This document shows, one piece after another, positions 31,169-39,981 of a stretch of DNA of 64,000 nucleotides (the stretch's first letter is position 1; every line of letters begins with the position of its first letter). Both the position numbers and the translations under genes were made by a program. The notes below the pieces were generated by a model, which was not told the origin of the DNA, made no database searches, and worked only from the letters and a program-made list of their open reading frames with translations. The stretch is from Atopobiaceae bacterium (GTDB lineage: Bacteria > Actinomycetota > Coriobacteriia > Coriobacteriales > Atopobiaceae). The DNA is taken from positions 62,001 through 126,000 of the forward strand of contig JAKVON010000003.1 in the NCBI GenBank assembly GCA_022482785.1, read 5' to 3'.

Positions 31169-32715
31169 GGGCCATCTCCTCCTTCAGGATGTCATCGAAG
31201 CTGTCCTCGATCAGCTGGCTCACGCCGCCGCGCGACGTGGCGGAGGCATGGGCGAGGTTGTTGGGCGCATAGCCCTCGAGGAACTTGCCCCTCGAGAAGC
31301 TCGCGGGTATCTCGACGGGATACTGTCCCGTGAAGCACGCCGTGCAGTAGCCGGCCATGGGGACGCAGTTGAGCAGACCCCCCACCGAGAGGAACGCCAG
31401 CGAGTCCGCGCCGATGAAGTCGCGTATCCCCTCAACCGACCTGTTCGCGGAGATGAGCTGGTCCTGGGTGTCGGTGTCGATGCCGTAGAAGCAGGGCCAG
31501 GTCACCTCGGGCGAGTTGATGCGGACGTGGACCTCCGTCGCGCCCGCCTCCTTGAGCATCCTCACGATCTGTCGCGACGTGGTGCCGCGCACGATGGAGT
31601 CGTCGACCATGACGATTCGCCTTCCGGCGACGTTGTCGCGCAGCGCGTTGAGCTTCATGCGGACGCCCATCTCGCGCAGCTCCTGCGTGGGCTGGATGAA
31701 CGTGCGCGCGACGTAGCGGTTCTTGATGAGGCCCTCGCCGTAGGGGATGCCGGCCTCGCGGGCGAAGCCCTCGGCGGGGGGCATGCCGGAGTCTGGGACG
31801 CCTATAACGAGGTCCGCGTCGGCGGGCGCCTCTCGCGCCAGCTGGCGGCCCATCTCGTAGCGGTCACCGTAGATCGACGACCCGTCCTTGACGGAGTCGG
31901 GGCGCGCGAAGTAGACGTGCTCGAAGATGCAGTTGGCGGGGAATGCGCCTGGGCACGCCCTGCATCGAGGTGAGGCCGTCATCGGAGACGCGGATGATCT
32001 CGCCGGGGACGACCTCGCGCACGAACTCCGCGCCGATGATGTCGAACGCGCAGGTCTCGCTCGCGACGACCCACCCGTCGTGGCCGGAGAGCCTGCCGAG
32101 CATGAGCGGCCGGATGCCGTTGGGGTCACGGAAGGCGTAGAGCGCGTTGTCGCGGACAAGGGCCATCGCGTAGCCGCCCTCCACGAGCTTCATGGTGTTC
32201 GCTATGCCCTCGCGCAGGCGGCTCGTCTGCTGGGTGAAGTAGCCGATGAGCTTGGCGGCCACCTCGCTGTCGGTGTTCGAGCGAAAGGGGACGCCCAGGT
32301 TGACCAGCTCGCGGCGGAGGTGGTCGGAGTTCACGAGGGTCCCGTTGTGCGCGAGCGCGATGATCACCTCGTTGATGGCCGAGAGGTGCGGCTGGGCCGC
32401 CTCCCAGCTCTTGGCGCCGCTCGTCCCGTAGCGCACGTGGCCGACGGCGACCTTGCCCGGCATGGCGGAGAGGTCGGCCTCGGAGAAGACCTGCCCCACG
32501 AGGCCGAGGTCCTTGCGCACGAGCACGGTGGTGCCGTCGCCCACGGCGATTCCCGCGGACTCCTGCCCCCTGTGCTGGAGCGCCCGCAGCCCGAAGAAGG
32601 TCATGCGGGCCACGTCGTGCCCGGGGGCGAAGATGCCGAAGACCCCGCACTCCTCGTGGAGGTGGTCGTCGTCGGCCCGGGGATCGGGCGTGGGGGCCCA
32701 TTGGTCTGGGAGCAT
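31161..32715 (-). CDS. purF: Amidophosphoribosyltransferase, interrupted by a frameshift
   Basis: PurF makes phosphoribosylamine from PRPP and glutamine, the first committed purine step. The N-terminal part has a short propeptide before the nucleophile cysteine in EECGVFGIF, then HRGQESAGI and HVRYGTSG. The C-terminal ORF has CIFEHVYFARPDS, the PRPP-binding IVMVDDSIVRGTT and the conserved GIDTDTQDQLISA region. The two halves lie in different frames joined at about 31935-31975. Removing one C from the run ATTCCCCGCC gives a continuous 517-residue protein. This is probably a sequence error because the gene sits in an intact operon. Confidence 0.93.
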
Positions 32716-32725
32716 CTCTCTTCCC

Positions 32726-33778
32726 CTAGCCCTTCTGGCTCGCCGCGATGGCCGCGGTCGCCTCTGACTTCAGGACGCAGACCAGCTCGGTGCGGCCGTA
32801 CCCGTCATAGTAGTTGCAGGTGGAGAGCGTGAGCACCCGCGTCGCCCCGTTGATGATGGAGGCTGCGTCGGCGTTTCTGGTCTGCGCCTTCCCGAGCAGG
32901 CCGTTCAGGTAGGCGTGGAAGGTCGCGTCGTCGGCGAACGAGAACTTGCGGACGTTCGTGTCGTCGGGGTCCGTGTAGTAGAGCAGCAGGGGCTCGAGCT
33001 CGTAGGTGTTGCCCTCCGTCACGTACCAGACGGTCTTCACGCTGTCGAAGAACTCCTGCTTGTCCATGTCGGCGACCTGCTTGAACATGGCGCCGTTCTT
33101 GAGGTGGTGACCGTAGACCAACGTCTGCTGGTCAACCAGGCCGGGCTTCGTGTTGAGGTAGTCCATGAAGATCTGCCCGCCCACGCCGTAGACGCCCTCG
33201 GCGTTGGTGTTGAGGTAGTGGTCGTTGTCCGATCCCTGGTAGACGGGATAGTTGACGACGGTGCCGGGAATCTGGATCCAGCCCACGACGTCGGCGTTGA
33301 TGGCCTTCAGGGAGGCCCAGTCGACCACGGGCGGGGTGGAGGTGTCGTCGCTGACCGTGGCGTACTTGGCCAGCTTCGCGTTCTCGGCGTCCTGCTGGGA
33401 GTACTGCCACTGCGAGTAGCCCCACATCCCCGCGGCCACGGCCAGGAGCACGACGCCGACGGCGATGAGGACGTTCGAGAGGATGCGGCTCGCCGAGCCC
33501 TTCTTCTTCCCGCCGCCCGACGCCCCGCCCTTGGCATGCGTGCCCGCGTGGGCCGCGGCGTGGGCCGACCTCTCGGCGCCGCCCTTCGCCTGCCTCTCCG
33601 AATAGGGCTGGCCGTTCGCGTGGTAGGAGGGCACGCTCGGCGCGAAGCCCGTCGCCTTGCGCCACGAGGGCCGCACGTTGCCCGAGCCATAGTAGTCGCG
33701 CGCCTCGTCGGTGGTCGAGACGGGCTCGCCAGGCTCGATGTCGCGCAGGTGCCTGCTCTTGCTGTCGTCCGAGCTCAC
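32726..33778 (-). CDS. Class B sortase
   Basis: A 350-residue transpeptidase with an unusually long cytosolic N-terminus (about 95 residues, Gly/Ala/Lys-rich), one membrane segment at about 100-118 and an extracellular catalytic domain. Catalytic residues are visible: His224 in VYGHHLKNG, Cys321 in LSTCNYY and Arg329 in YGRTELV. It cleaves sorting motifs and joins proteins to peptidoglycan or pilins. The two giant PQTGD proteins in this window are plausible substrates. It lies between yqeY and purF in the purine operon with short gaps (23 and 10 bases), suggesting co-transcription with housekeeping genes. Confidence 0.93.
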   Translation of the reverse strand: MSSDDSKSRHLRDIEPGEPVSTTDEARDYYGSGNVRPSWRKATGFAPSVPSYHANGQPYSERQAKGGAERSAHAAAHAGTHAKGGASGGGKKKGSASRILSNVLIAVGVVLLAVAAGMWGYSQWQYSQQDAENAKLAKYATVSDDTSTPPVVDWASLKAINADVVGWIQIPGTVVNYPVYQGSDNDHYLNTNAEGVYGVGGQIFMDYLNTKPGLVDQQTLVYGHHLKNGAMFKQVADMDKQEFFDSVKTVWYVTEGNTYELEPLLLYYTDPDDTNVRKFSFADDATFHAYLNGLLGKAQTRNADAASIINGATRVLTLSTCNYYDGYGRTELVCVLKSEATAAIAASQKG

Positions 33779-33801
33779 GTCGTGCTCCTTCCCCGCCCGA
33801 G

Positions 33802-34251
33802 CTACCCGAGCCTCGAGCCCACGTATCTGGCCGCTGCCGGCTTGTCGAAGTTCCCGTTCGTGATCTTGCCGAGCTCTGCCATGACCTTGCCCATGTCGCG
33901 CTTGGTCTCGGCGCCCAGCCTCGTGATGACCTCGTCTGCCTGGTCCTCGAGTTCCGCGCCCGAGAGCTGGGCTGGGAGGAGGTCGTGCAGGACCTCGGCC
34001 TGGCTCGAGAGCTCCCCGATGCGCTCCGCGTGGGCCTCGGCGCCCACCTTGCGCAGGCCGTCGAGCTCCTCGTCCATGACCTTCTGCAGCTTCTTGATGG
34101 CGGCGGTGAGGTCGGCCTCGGTGGCGTCGCGGCGCTCGTCGACCTCCACCTGCTTAACCGCCTGGTTGACCTGGCGCAGGATGGACAGGCGCGTCTTGTC
34201 CTGTGCCTTCATGGCCTTCTTGATCTGGTCGAGCAGCTCGGCCTTCTCCAT
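33802..34251 (-). CDS. yqeY: GatB/YqeY domain protein
   Basis: A 149-residue soluble protein of the YqeY family, mostly helical, with KAQDKTRLSILRQVNQAVKQ near the N-terminus and the C-terminal MGKVMAELGKITNGNFD motif. The domain is related to the tail of the GatB amidotransferase and is thought to bind tRNA, but the cellular role is unclear. It is 15 bases downstream of purE and 23 bases upstream of the sortase. Confidence 0.93.
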   Translation of the reverse strand: MEKAELLDQIKKAMKAQDKTRLSILRQVNQAVKQVEVDERRDATEADLTAAIKKLQKVMDEELDGLRKVGAEAHAERIGELSSQAEVLHDLLPAQLSGAELEDQADEVITRLGAETKRDMGKVMAELGKITNGNFDKPAAARYVGSRLG

Positions 34252-34266
34252 GGTTGCCCTCTCTTC

Positions 34267-34740
34267 CTAGGCTTGCGCCATCCGGCGCTTGAAGTCGACG
34301 ACCCTCTCCCGGTACTCGGGCATGGTGGCGCCCAGGATCTGCGTCGCGAAGATGGCGGCGTTCTTCGAGCCGCCTATCGCCACGCAGGCCACGGGCACGC
34401 CCGAGGGCATCTGGACCATGGAGAGCAGGGAGTCCATGCCCCCGAGGTCGCTCGTCTTCATGGGGACGCCGACGATGGGCAGCGGCGTGTAGGCGGCGAC
34501 CACGCCGCCGAGGTGGGCCGCCTTGCCCGCGGCTGCGATGATGACCCTGATGCCGCGGTCGGCCGCGGAGCCGGCCCACTCGTGCACCTTGTCGGGCGCG
34601 CGATGGGCGGAGGCGACGACGAGCTCGTAGGGCACCCCGAACTCGTCGAGCTGCGCCGTGCACGCCTCCATCGCCGGAAGGTCCGACTTGGACCCCATGA
34701 TGATTCCCACGAGGGGGGTTTCCTGAGACTGCTCGGCCAT
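34267..34740 (-). CDS. purE: N5-carboxyaminoimidazole ribonucleotide mutase
   Basis: A 157-residue class I PurE that converts N5-CAIR to CAIR. Motifs are GIIMGSKSDLPAM, the catalytic histidine in ASAHRAP and IAAAGKAAHLGG. ATG 34740 (MAEQSQETP) is preceded by TTGGAGGCACC; the track start at 34836 adds 32 non-family residues. It is the first gene of the purine operon. No purK is visible in this window. Confidence 0.96.
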   Translation of the reverse strand: MAEQSQETPLVGIIMGSKSDLPAMEACTAQLDEFGVPYELVVASAHRAPDKVHEWAGSAADRGIRVIIAAAGKAAHLGGVVAAYTPLPIVGVPMKTSDLGGMDSLLSMVQMPSGVPVACVAIGGSKNAAIFATQILGATMPEYRERVVDFKRRMAQA

Positions 34741-34904
34741 GGTGCCTCCAAGGGTTCGTGTTCCGCCCGACGCACCACGCGCTGGGCGGACATGCGCCAC
34801 AAGTATAGATGGAACCGGCGGCGAAGGCCCACCCAAAGCCGAGCGAACGAGACCGGGGCGTCCCGTCTCGCCTATACTCGATGCCAGGACGAAGGGGGAG
34901 GGCC

Positions 34905-35885
34905 ATGGCCGAGCAGGGCGAGGAGTCGACAGCCGCGGTGATTGCCGCCGGCGCCGCGAACCTGCTGATCGGGGTCTTCAAGTTCGTCGTGGCCGCCATT
35001 ACGGGGTCCTCGGCCATGATGAGCGAGGGCATACACTCCGTCGTCGACACGGGCAACGAGGCCCTGATCCTCATGGGCATCAAGCGGTCGGGCCGCGCGC
35101 CCGACGCCTACCATCCCTTCGGCTATGGCATGGAGCTCTACTTCTGGACCCTCATCGTCTCCATCCTCATCTTCGCCATCGGCGGCGGGCTCTCCTTCAT
35201 GCACGGCTGGCAGGCCATGTCCAGCCCCGACCCGCACTTCCTCGAGGAGAGCCCCCTGCTCTCCTATGTCGTCATCGCCGTCTCCGCCGTGCTCGAGGGG
35301 GGCTCCCTCGTCATCGGGCTGCGTCAGTACAACGCGGCGCGCGGCGAGATGGGCGCGATCGACTTCCTGCGCGAGAGCAAGGACCCGAGCCTCTACACCG
35401 TGGTGCTCGAGGACACGGCCGCCGAGCTGGGGCTCGCCTTCGCGTTCCTGGGGGTCTTCCTCGGCCACGCGCTCGGCATGCCCGAGCTCGACGGGGCGGC
35501 CTCCTGCGCAATCGGCGTCCTGCTCATGGCCGTGGCCCTCATCCTCCTCCACGAGACCAAGGGGCTGCTCGTGGGCGAGGGCCTGCGCCCGAGCGAGGTC
35601 CACGAGATACAGCGCCTCGTCGAGGCGACCCCCGGGGTCCTGGCCTGCGGGCGCGTGCTCACCCTCTACTTCGGCCCCCACGCGCTGCTGGTCGCCATGG
35701 ACGTCGACTTCGACGATTCCCTCGGCGACGGGCAGGAGGTCGAGGCGGTCGACGCCATCGAGGCCGCCGTCCACGAGAGGTTCCCGCAGACGGCGCGCAT
35801 GTTCGTGGAGCCGACGAGCGCGGCCCAGGCGTGTGCCACGAGGAAGCGCCAGGAGCGCTTCCTGGGAGAGCGCGGCGAGCTCTAG
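34905..35885 (+). CDS. Cation diffusion facilitator (CDF) family metal transporter
   Basis: A 326-residue membrane protein with about six hydrophobic segments and a C-terminal cytosolic domain of about 100 residues. The metal-site motif HSVVD in MSEGIHSVVDTGNEAL matches the HxxxD site of CDF exporters, with a further acidic residue pair in EDTAAELG. It would export zinc, manganese or iron in exchange for protons. ATG 34905 follows AGGGGGAGGG; the track start at 34809 adds 32 residues. It is divergent from purE and no metal regulator is adjacent. Confidence 0.92.
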   Translation: MAEQGEESTAAVIAAGAANLLIGVFKFVVAAITGSSAMMSEGIHSVVDTGNEALILMGIKRSGRAPDAYHPFGYGMELYFWTLIVSILIFAIGGGLSFMHGWQAMSSPDPHFLEESPLLSYVVIAVSAVLEGGSLVIGLRQYNAARGEMGAIDFLRESKDPSLYTVVLEDTAAELGLAFAFLGVFLGHALGMPELDGAASCAIGVLLMAVALILLHETKGLLVGEGLRPSEVHEIQRLVEATPGVLACGRVLTLYFGPHALLVAMDVDFDDSLGDGQEVEAVDAIEAAVHERFPQTARMFVEPTSAAQACATRKRQERFLGERGEL

Positions 35886-35899
35886 GGCCTCGCGTGCAC

Positions 35900-35941
35900 G
35901 GGCCGCGAGCGGTACTGGTCGCACGTTCGCGTCGATACCGC
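35900..35941. repeat. Dispersed GGTACTG repeat, partial copy
   Basis: GGCCGCGAGCGGTACTGGTC is identical to part of the repeat cluster near 47113 and is followed by a degenerate mirror (GATACC). It lies just after the transporter gene. It has about one hairpin unit of the larger element. Confidence 0.7.
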
Positions 35942-36051
35942 CATTCCTCCGTGAGCGGTCGGATTCTCCCCGCGAACGTGACTTATCGACAAGGTCTATG
36001 CTGTTTGGCAAGCGCTGGTCCATCAGTCCGCGTCCCCTAAAGGAGAGAACC

Positions 36052-36924
36052 ATGAAAAGCTCTTCCAACGTCTTCCTCTATCGTCGCCAAGGCTCCTACA
36101 TCCCCCGCGTCGCCGCCGTCCATGACCTCTGCGGATACGGCAAGTGCTCGCTGGGCGTAGCCATCCCCGTGCTCTCTGCCGCCGGCTGCGACGTGTGCCC
36201 CGTCCCCACGTCGCTCTTCTCGGCCCACACCAAGTTCCCCACGTTCTACATGCACGACACCACCCCCATGCTCGGCGAGTACCTCGACGCATGGCAGAAG
36301 GAGGGCATCGGGCTCGATGCCGTCTACTCCGGGTTCCTCGGGGCGGCGGAGCAGGTCGCGAGCATCAGGCGCCTCTATTCCGAGCACCCCGGCGCCCTGC
36401 GCGTGGTCGACCCCGTCATGGGCGATGCCGGCAGCATGTACCCCACCTACACCCCCGAGCTCTGCGCGGCCATGGGCGAGCTGGTCGACGGCGCCGACGT
36501 GCTGACCCCCAACCTCACCGAGGCCTCCATCCTCACCGGGATTCCCTACCAGGGGCAGGACGTCTCCGAGGAGTTCGTGCGCCAGAACATGGAAAGGCTC
36601 GTGTCGATGGGCGCCAAGTCCGTCGTGATCAAGGGCGTCGTCCGCGGCGACGGCCTCATCCGCAACTACCTCGGCGGGGCGGACATCGAGTTCGAGGAGC
36701 TCTCCGACCGCCTGCTCCCCTTCATGCTGCACGGCACGGGCGACCTGTACTGCTCGAGCCTGCTCGGCGCGCTCATGTGCGGGAAGAGCCTCAAGCGCGC
36801 GGTGCAGTTCGCCGGCGCGTTCGTGACCGACGCCATGCGCGTGACCAGGGAGCAGCCCGACTACGAGGTGCGCGGCGTCAGCTTCGAGAGCGTGCTCGGC
36901 GAGGTCGCGATGCTCCTCGGGTAG
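36052..36924 (+). CDS. Pyridoxal/pyridoxamine kinase
   Basis: A 290-residue ribokinase-fold kinase that phosphorylates vitamin B6 vitamers. Motifs are VAAVHDLCGYGKCSLGVAIP at the start, DPVMGDAGSMY, LTPNLTEA and GTGDLYCSSL near the end, where the catalytic aspartate sits. ATG 36052 is preceded by AAAGGAG at good spacing. In the ORF track it is hidden in a frame beginning at 35125. It stands alone, with the dispersed repeat and promoter region upstream. PdxY-like and PdxK-like members cannot be separated by eye. Confidence 0.9.
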   Translation: MKSSSNVFLYRRQGSYIPRVAAVHDLCGYGKCSLGVAIPVLSAAGCDVCPVPTSLFSAHTKFPTFYMHDTTPMLGEYLDAWQKEGIGLDAVYSGFLGAAEQVASIRRLYSEHPGALRVVDPVMGDAGSMYPTYTPELCAAMGELVDGADVLTPNLTEASILTGIPYQGQDVSEEFVRQNMERLVSMGAKSVVIKGVVRGDGLIRNYLGGADIEFEELSDRLLPFMLHGTGDLYCSSLLGALMCGKSLKRAVQFAGAFVTDAMRVTREQPDYEVRGVSFESVLGEVAMLLG

Positions 36925-36957
36925 GGGCGATCCACCTCGGCGGGCGGCCTCGCGACC

Positions 36958-37803
36958 CTATTGGGCCGATGCCGTCGCGGCCGTCGTGGCGGCATCCGTC
37001 GAGGCGGCCGAGGTCGTTGCGGCCGTCGTCGTGGAGATGATCGTCGTGGAGCTGTTCGATATCTGCGACTTGATCTTGGCGGCCAGGTCGGAGTCGATGC
37101 CCGAGATGGTGCACGACCAGCTGAACCCGTTGTTCGTGTCGGCGAGGTTCTTCGTCCACGTGAAGGTCACGAAGCTCTTGATGTCGCCGGTGGGCTTGAT
37201 GAGGCCGAGGGCGGCCGACTTCTGGAACTTGCCGTTGGCGTCCTCGTGAACGCTCACGTGGTAGACGACGGTGTTGATGTTGGGGTTGAGCAGGGAGTTG
37301 ATCGCGAGGGCCGTCGCCTGGATCTGGCTGCCGGACAGGCACTCGAGGGCATCCGCCGAGCTCGTGTCTATGACGGTGACCTCGATGCGGCCCGTCGTCT
37401 CGTCGGCCTCGTCGACGGTATAGTCGTCCGGGAACTGCGTGAAGCCGTTGCCCCACTCCACGCCCCCCTCGAGGGCGGCCGTGACGGTCCTGACGCTCAC
37501 GTCGTTCGAGAGATCCGCCGTGCGCGCGCGGCGGATGACGCCGCAGCTCACCTGCGCGACGATGACGAGCACGAGCACCACGACCACGAAGGTGGTGGCG
37601 ACCTTCCTGATGATCTTCTCGACGTTAGAGCCTGAGGGGTCCTCGTCTGCCAGGGGGTCGATGTCGAGCGCCTTGCCGGTCTTCTTGCGGTGGTGACGCT
37701 CCTTGCGGGCGGTCGAGGCGTTGGTGTGGCCCGTCTCGTCGACGTCGGCAAAGAGCTTCGTGACCTCGCTCGCGCTGGGCGCCTCGGATCTCTTCCTCGC
37801 CAT
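36958..37803 (-). CDS. Conserved-type membrane-anchored protein of unknown function
   Basis: A 281-residue protein. Residues 1-65 are charged and cytosolic (KERHHRKKTGK), followed by one membrane segment near 69-87. The extracellular domain of about 170 residues contains VEVTVIDTSSADALECLSGS-like features, and a Ser/Thr/Ala-rich tail closes the protein. I do not recognise a family. The layout (type II membrane protein with a globular outside domain and low-complexity tail) suggests a surface or cell-envelope role. It follows nudF in the same direction after 135 bases. Confidence 0.75.
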   Translation of the reverse strand: MARKRSEAPSASEVTKLFADVDETGHTNASTARKERHHRKKTGKALDIDPLADEDPSGSNVEKIIRKVATTFVVVVLVLVIVAQVSCGVIRRARTADLSNDVSVRTVTAALEGGVEWGNGFTQFPDDYTVDEADETTGRIEVTVIDTSSADALECLSGSQIQATALAINSLLNPNINTVVYHVSVHEDANGKFQKSAALGLIKPTGDIKSFVTFTWTKNLADTNNGFSWSCTISGIDSDLAAKIKSQISNSSTTIISTTTAATTSAASTDAATTAATASAQ

Positions 37804-37938
37804 GCCGATGCCTTTCGTCGCCGCCGCGCGACCCCATGGGGCCGGCGTTCACCTTTTCCCTCAGCCGCCCATTATAGGCGAGCTCTCCCCGCGGCCTCCC
37901 TCGCGCCCGCTCGCGACAACATCCCCATGCGCGAGCGG

Positions 37939-38631
37939 CTACTCCCCGGGCTCGAGCCTCCGCGCGATGGCGTCGCACGCGAGCGCGCCCACGACGGTCT
38001 TCGCGTCCTCGATGCGGCCGTCGAGCACCGCGTCGACCAGCTCCTCGACCCTGACCAGGTCGACGTTGATGAACTCGTCGTCATCGGGGCTCGACTCGGA
38101 CGCATGGAGGCCGGTCGCCATGTAGAGGTGTATGAGCTCGTCCGCGAAGCCGGCGCTCGTGGCGATCGTGGTGAGGTAGGCGATCTTGTCGGCCACGAGG
38201 CCCGTCTCCTCCGTGAGCTCGCGCGAGGCGCAGGCCAGGGGATCCTCCCCTGGGGCGAGCTTTCCCGCGGGGATCTCCAGGGTGACGCGCGCGAGGGCCG
38301 TGCGGTACTGCCTCACGAGGCAAATCCGGCCGTCGTCGGTGAGGGCCACGATCGCGACGGCGCCGGGATGGCGCACGACGTCGCGAATCGCCTCCCGTCC
38401 GTCGGGAAGCGACACGCGCAGGCGGCTCACGTCGAATATCCTTCCCGACCAGGCCGTCTCCTCGGATTCGATGCGCTCCTCGAGGGACGTGTCACGCGGG
38501 TCGTCCCCGGAGAGGACGAGCGCGCGGCGCGTCGGCTCCCCGGAGTGGTGGTCGTTGTCCCTGCGGTCCCCGTCGAACGTGACGTCCTCGGGCTCGACGG
38601 GCCGCTCGGTCGCCCTGCCTTTCCGTGCCAT
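37939..38631 (-). CDS. nudF: NUDIX hydrolase, ADP-ribose pyrophosphatase type
   Basis: A 230-residue enzyme. The Nudix box GKLAPGEDPLACASRELTEETG fits GX5EX7REUXEEXGU. The preceding VTLEIPAG motif is typical of ADP-ribose pyrophosphatases that cleave ADP-ribose to AMP and ribose-5-phosphate. About 70 N-terminal residues are charged and not conserved. ATG 38631 has GGGAGG; the gene starts two bases after purD ends, so they are co-transcribed. In the track it is hidden in a longer frame (37939-39417). Confidence 0.9.
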   Translation of the reverse strand: MARKGRATERPVEPEDVTFDGDRRDNDHHSGEPTRRALVLSGDDPRDTSLEERIESEETAWSGRIFDVSRLRVSLPDGREAIRDVVRHPGAVAIVALTDDGRICLVRQYRTALARVTLEIPAGKLAPGEDPLACASRELTEETGLVADKIAYLTTIATSAGFADELIHLYMATGLHASESSPDDDEFINVDLVRVEELVDAVLDGRIEDAKTVVGALACDAIARRLEPGE

Positions 38632-38633
38632 GC

Positions 38634-39941
38634 CTACACCTCCCAGGCCCCGCGGCCGCGGAGCGCCCGGAGGCCGATGTCGTGACGATAGGTCTTGCCC
38701 TCGAAGTCGATGAGCTCGCATGCCTGGTAGGCGAGGTCGCGCGCGTCCTCGAAGGTCGAGCCGAGGGCGGTCACGTCGAGCACGCGCCCGCCGGCCGTCA
38801 CGAGCCTGCCCCGCGCGTCGAGGGCGGTGCCGGCATGGTAGACGGTCACGCCGCCGAGCTCCTCGGCCTGCTGGATGCCGGAGATGGGCCTGCCCTTCTC
38901 GTAGGGGCCGGGATAGCCCGCGCTCGTGAGCACCACGGAGACCGCCCAGGACTCGCTCCACCCGATCCGGACGCGATCGAGCGTGCCGGCGTCGACGGCG
39001 AGGAACGCCTCGACGAGGTCGGCCTCCATCCGCGGGAGCACGACCTGCGTCTCGGGATCGCCGAAGCGCGCGTTGAACTCCAGGACCTTGGGGCCGTCCT
39101 TCGTGAGCATGAAGCCGCCGTAGAGGCAGCCATGGTAGTCGATGCCGTCCTCCGCGAGCTGCGCGACCACCTTCTCCTCGATCTCGATCATCGAGGAGAG
39201 CTCGTCGTCCGTCACGATGGGAACGGGCGAGTAGACGCCCATCCCACCCGTGTTGGGGCCCTTGTCCCCCTCGAGGGCGCGCTTGTGGTCCTGCGAGGTG
39301 GCGAGCGGAACGAGGGTCCTGCCGTCGGTGAGGGCGAGCAGCGAGCACTCGGGCCCCTTGAGCATCTCCTCGACGACGACCTCGCTGCCTGCCTCCCCAA
39401 AGCGGCCCGAGAAGCACTCGCGCACGCCGGCGAGGGCCTCCTCCGTGGTGCCCGCGACGATGACGCCCTTGCCGGCCGCCAGGCCGTCCGCCTTCACGAC
39501 GCAGGGCCCGCCAAGCTCGCGCACGTACTCGGCGGCGGCACCCTCCTCCTCGAAGGAGCGGTAGGCGGCCGTGGGGACGCCGGCGCGCTCCATGACCTCC
39601 TTGGCGAAGCGCTTCGAGCCCTCCATCCGCGCGGCGGCCCTGTTCGGCCCGAAGACGGCGATCCCCGCCTCGCTCACCGCGTCGGCGACGCCGTTCACGA
39701 GAGGGGCCTCGGGGCCTATGACCACCAGGCCGATGCCGTTGTCCCGCGCGAACGTCGCGACCGCCTCGGGCGAGTCGACGTCGAGCTCGACCGGCTGGGC
39801 CATGAGGTCCATGCCGCCGTTGCCGGGGGCGACGTAGAGTGCCCCCGAGCGCTCCGAGGAGGCCAGCTTCTTGAGGAGCGCGTGCTCGCGCCCTCCCCCG
39901 CCGAGCAGCAGGATGTCTACGATTCCGTCGTTCTCGCCCAT
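38634..39941 (-). CDS. purD: Phosphoribosylamine-glycine ligase
   Basis: A 435-residue ATP-grasp enzyme making GAR from phosphoribosylamine, glycine and ATP. Motifs are LLLGGGGREHAL at the start, GPEAPLVNGVADA, VVKADGLAAGKGV, GPNTGGMGVYSP and VLEFNARFGDPETQ. ATG 39941 follows AAGGAGC; the track start at 40043 adds 34 residues read from intergenic sequence. It is preceded by two degV genes and followed by nudF. Confidence 0.97.
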   Translation of the reverse strand: MGENDGIVDILLLGGGGREHALLKKLASSERSGALYVAPGNGGMDLMAQPVELDVDSPEAVATFARDNGIGLVVIGPEAPLVNGVADAVSEAGIAVFGPNRAAARMEGSKRFAKEVMERAGVPTAAYRSFEEEGAAAEYVRELGGPCVVKADGLAAGKGVIVAGTTEEALAGVRECFSGRFGEAGSEVVVEEMLKGPECSLLALTDGRTLVPLATSQDHKRALEGDKGPNTGGMGVYSPVPIVTDDELSSMIEIEEKVVAQLAEDGIDYHGCLYGGFMLTKDGPKVLEFNARFGDPETQVVLPRMEADLVEAFLAVDAGTLDRVRIGWSESWAVSVVLTSAGYPGPYEKGRPISGIQQAEELGGVTVYHAGTALDARGRLVTAGGRVLDVTALGSTFEDARDLAYQACELIDFEGKTYRHDIGLRALRGRGAWEV

Positions 39942-39981
39942 ATCGCCAGAGCTCCTTGTCCCGATGTGCCTTGTTCCTATC

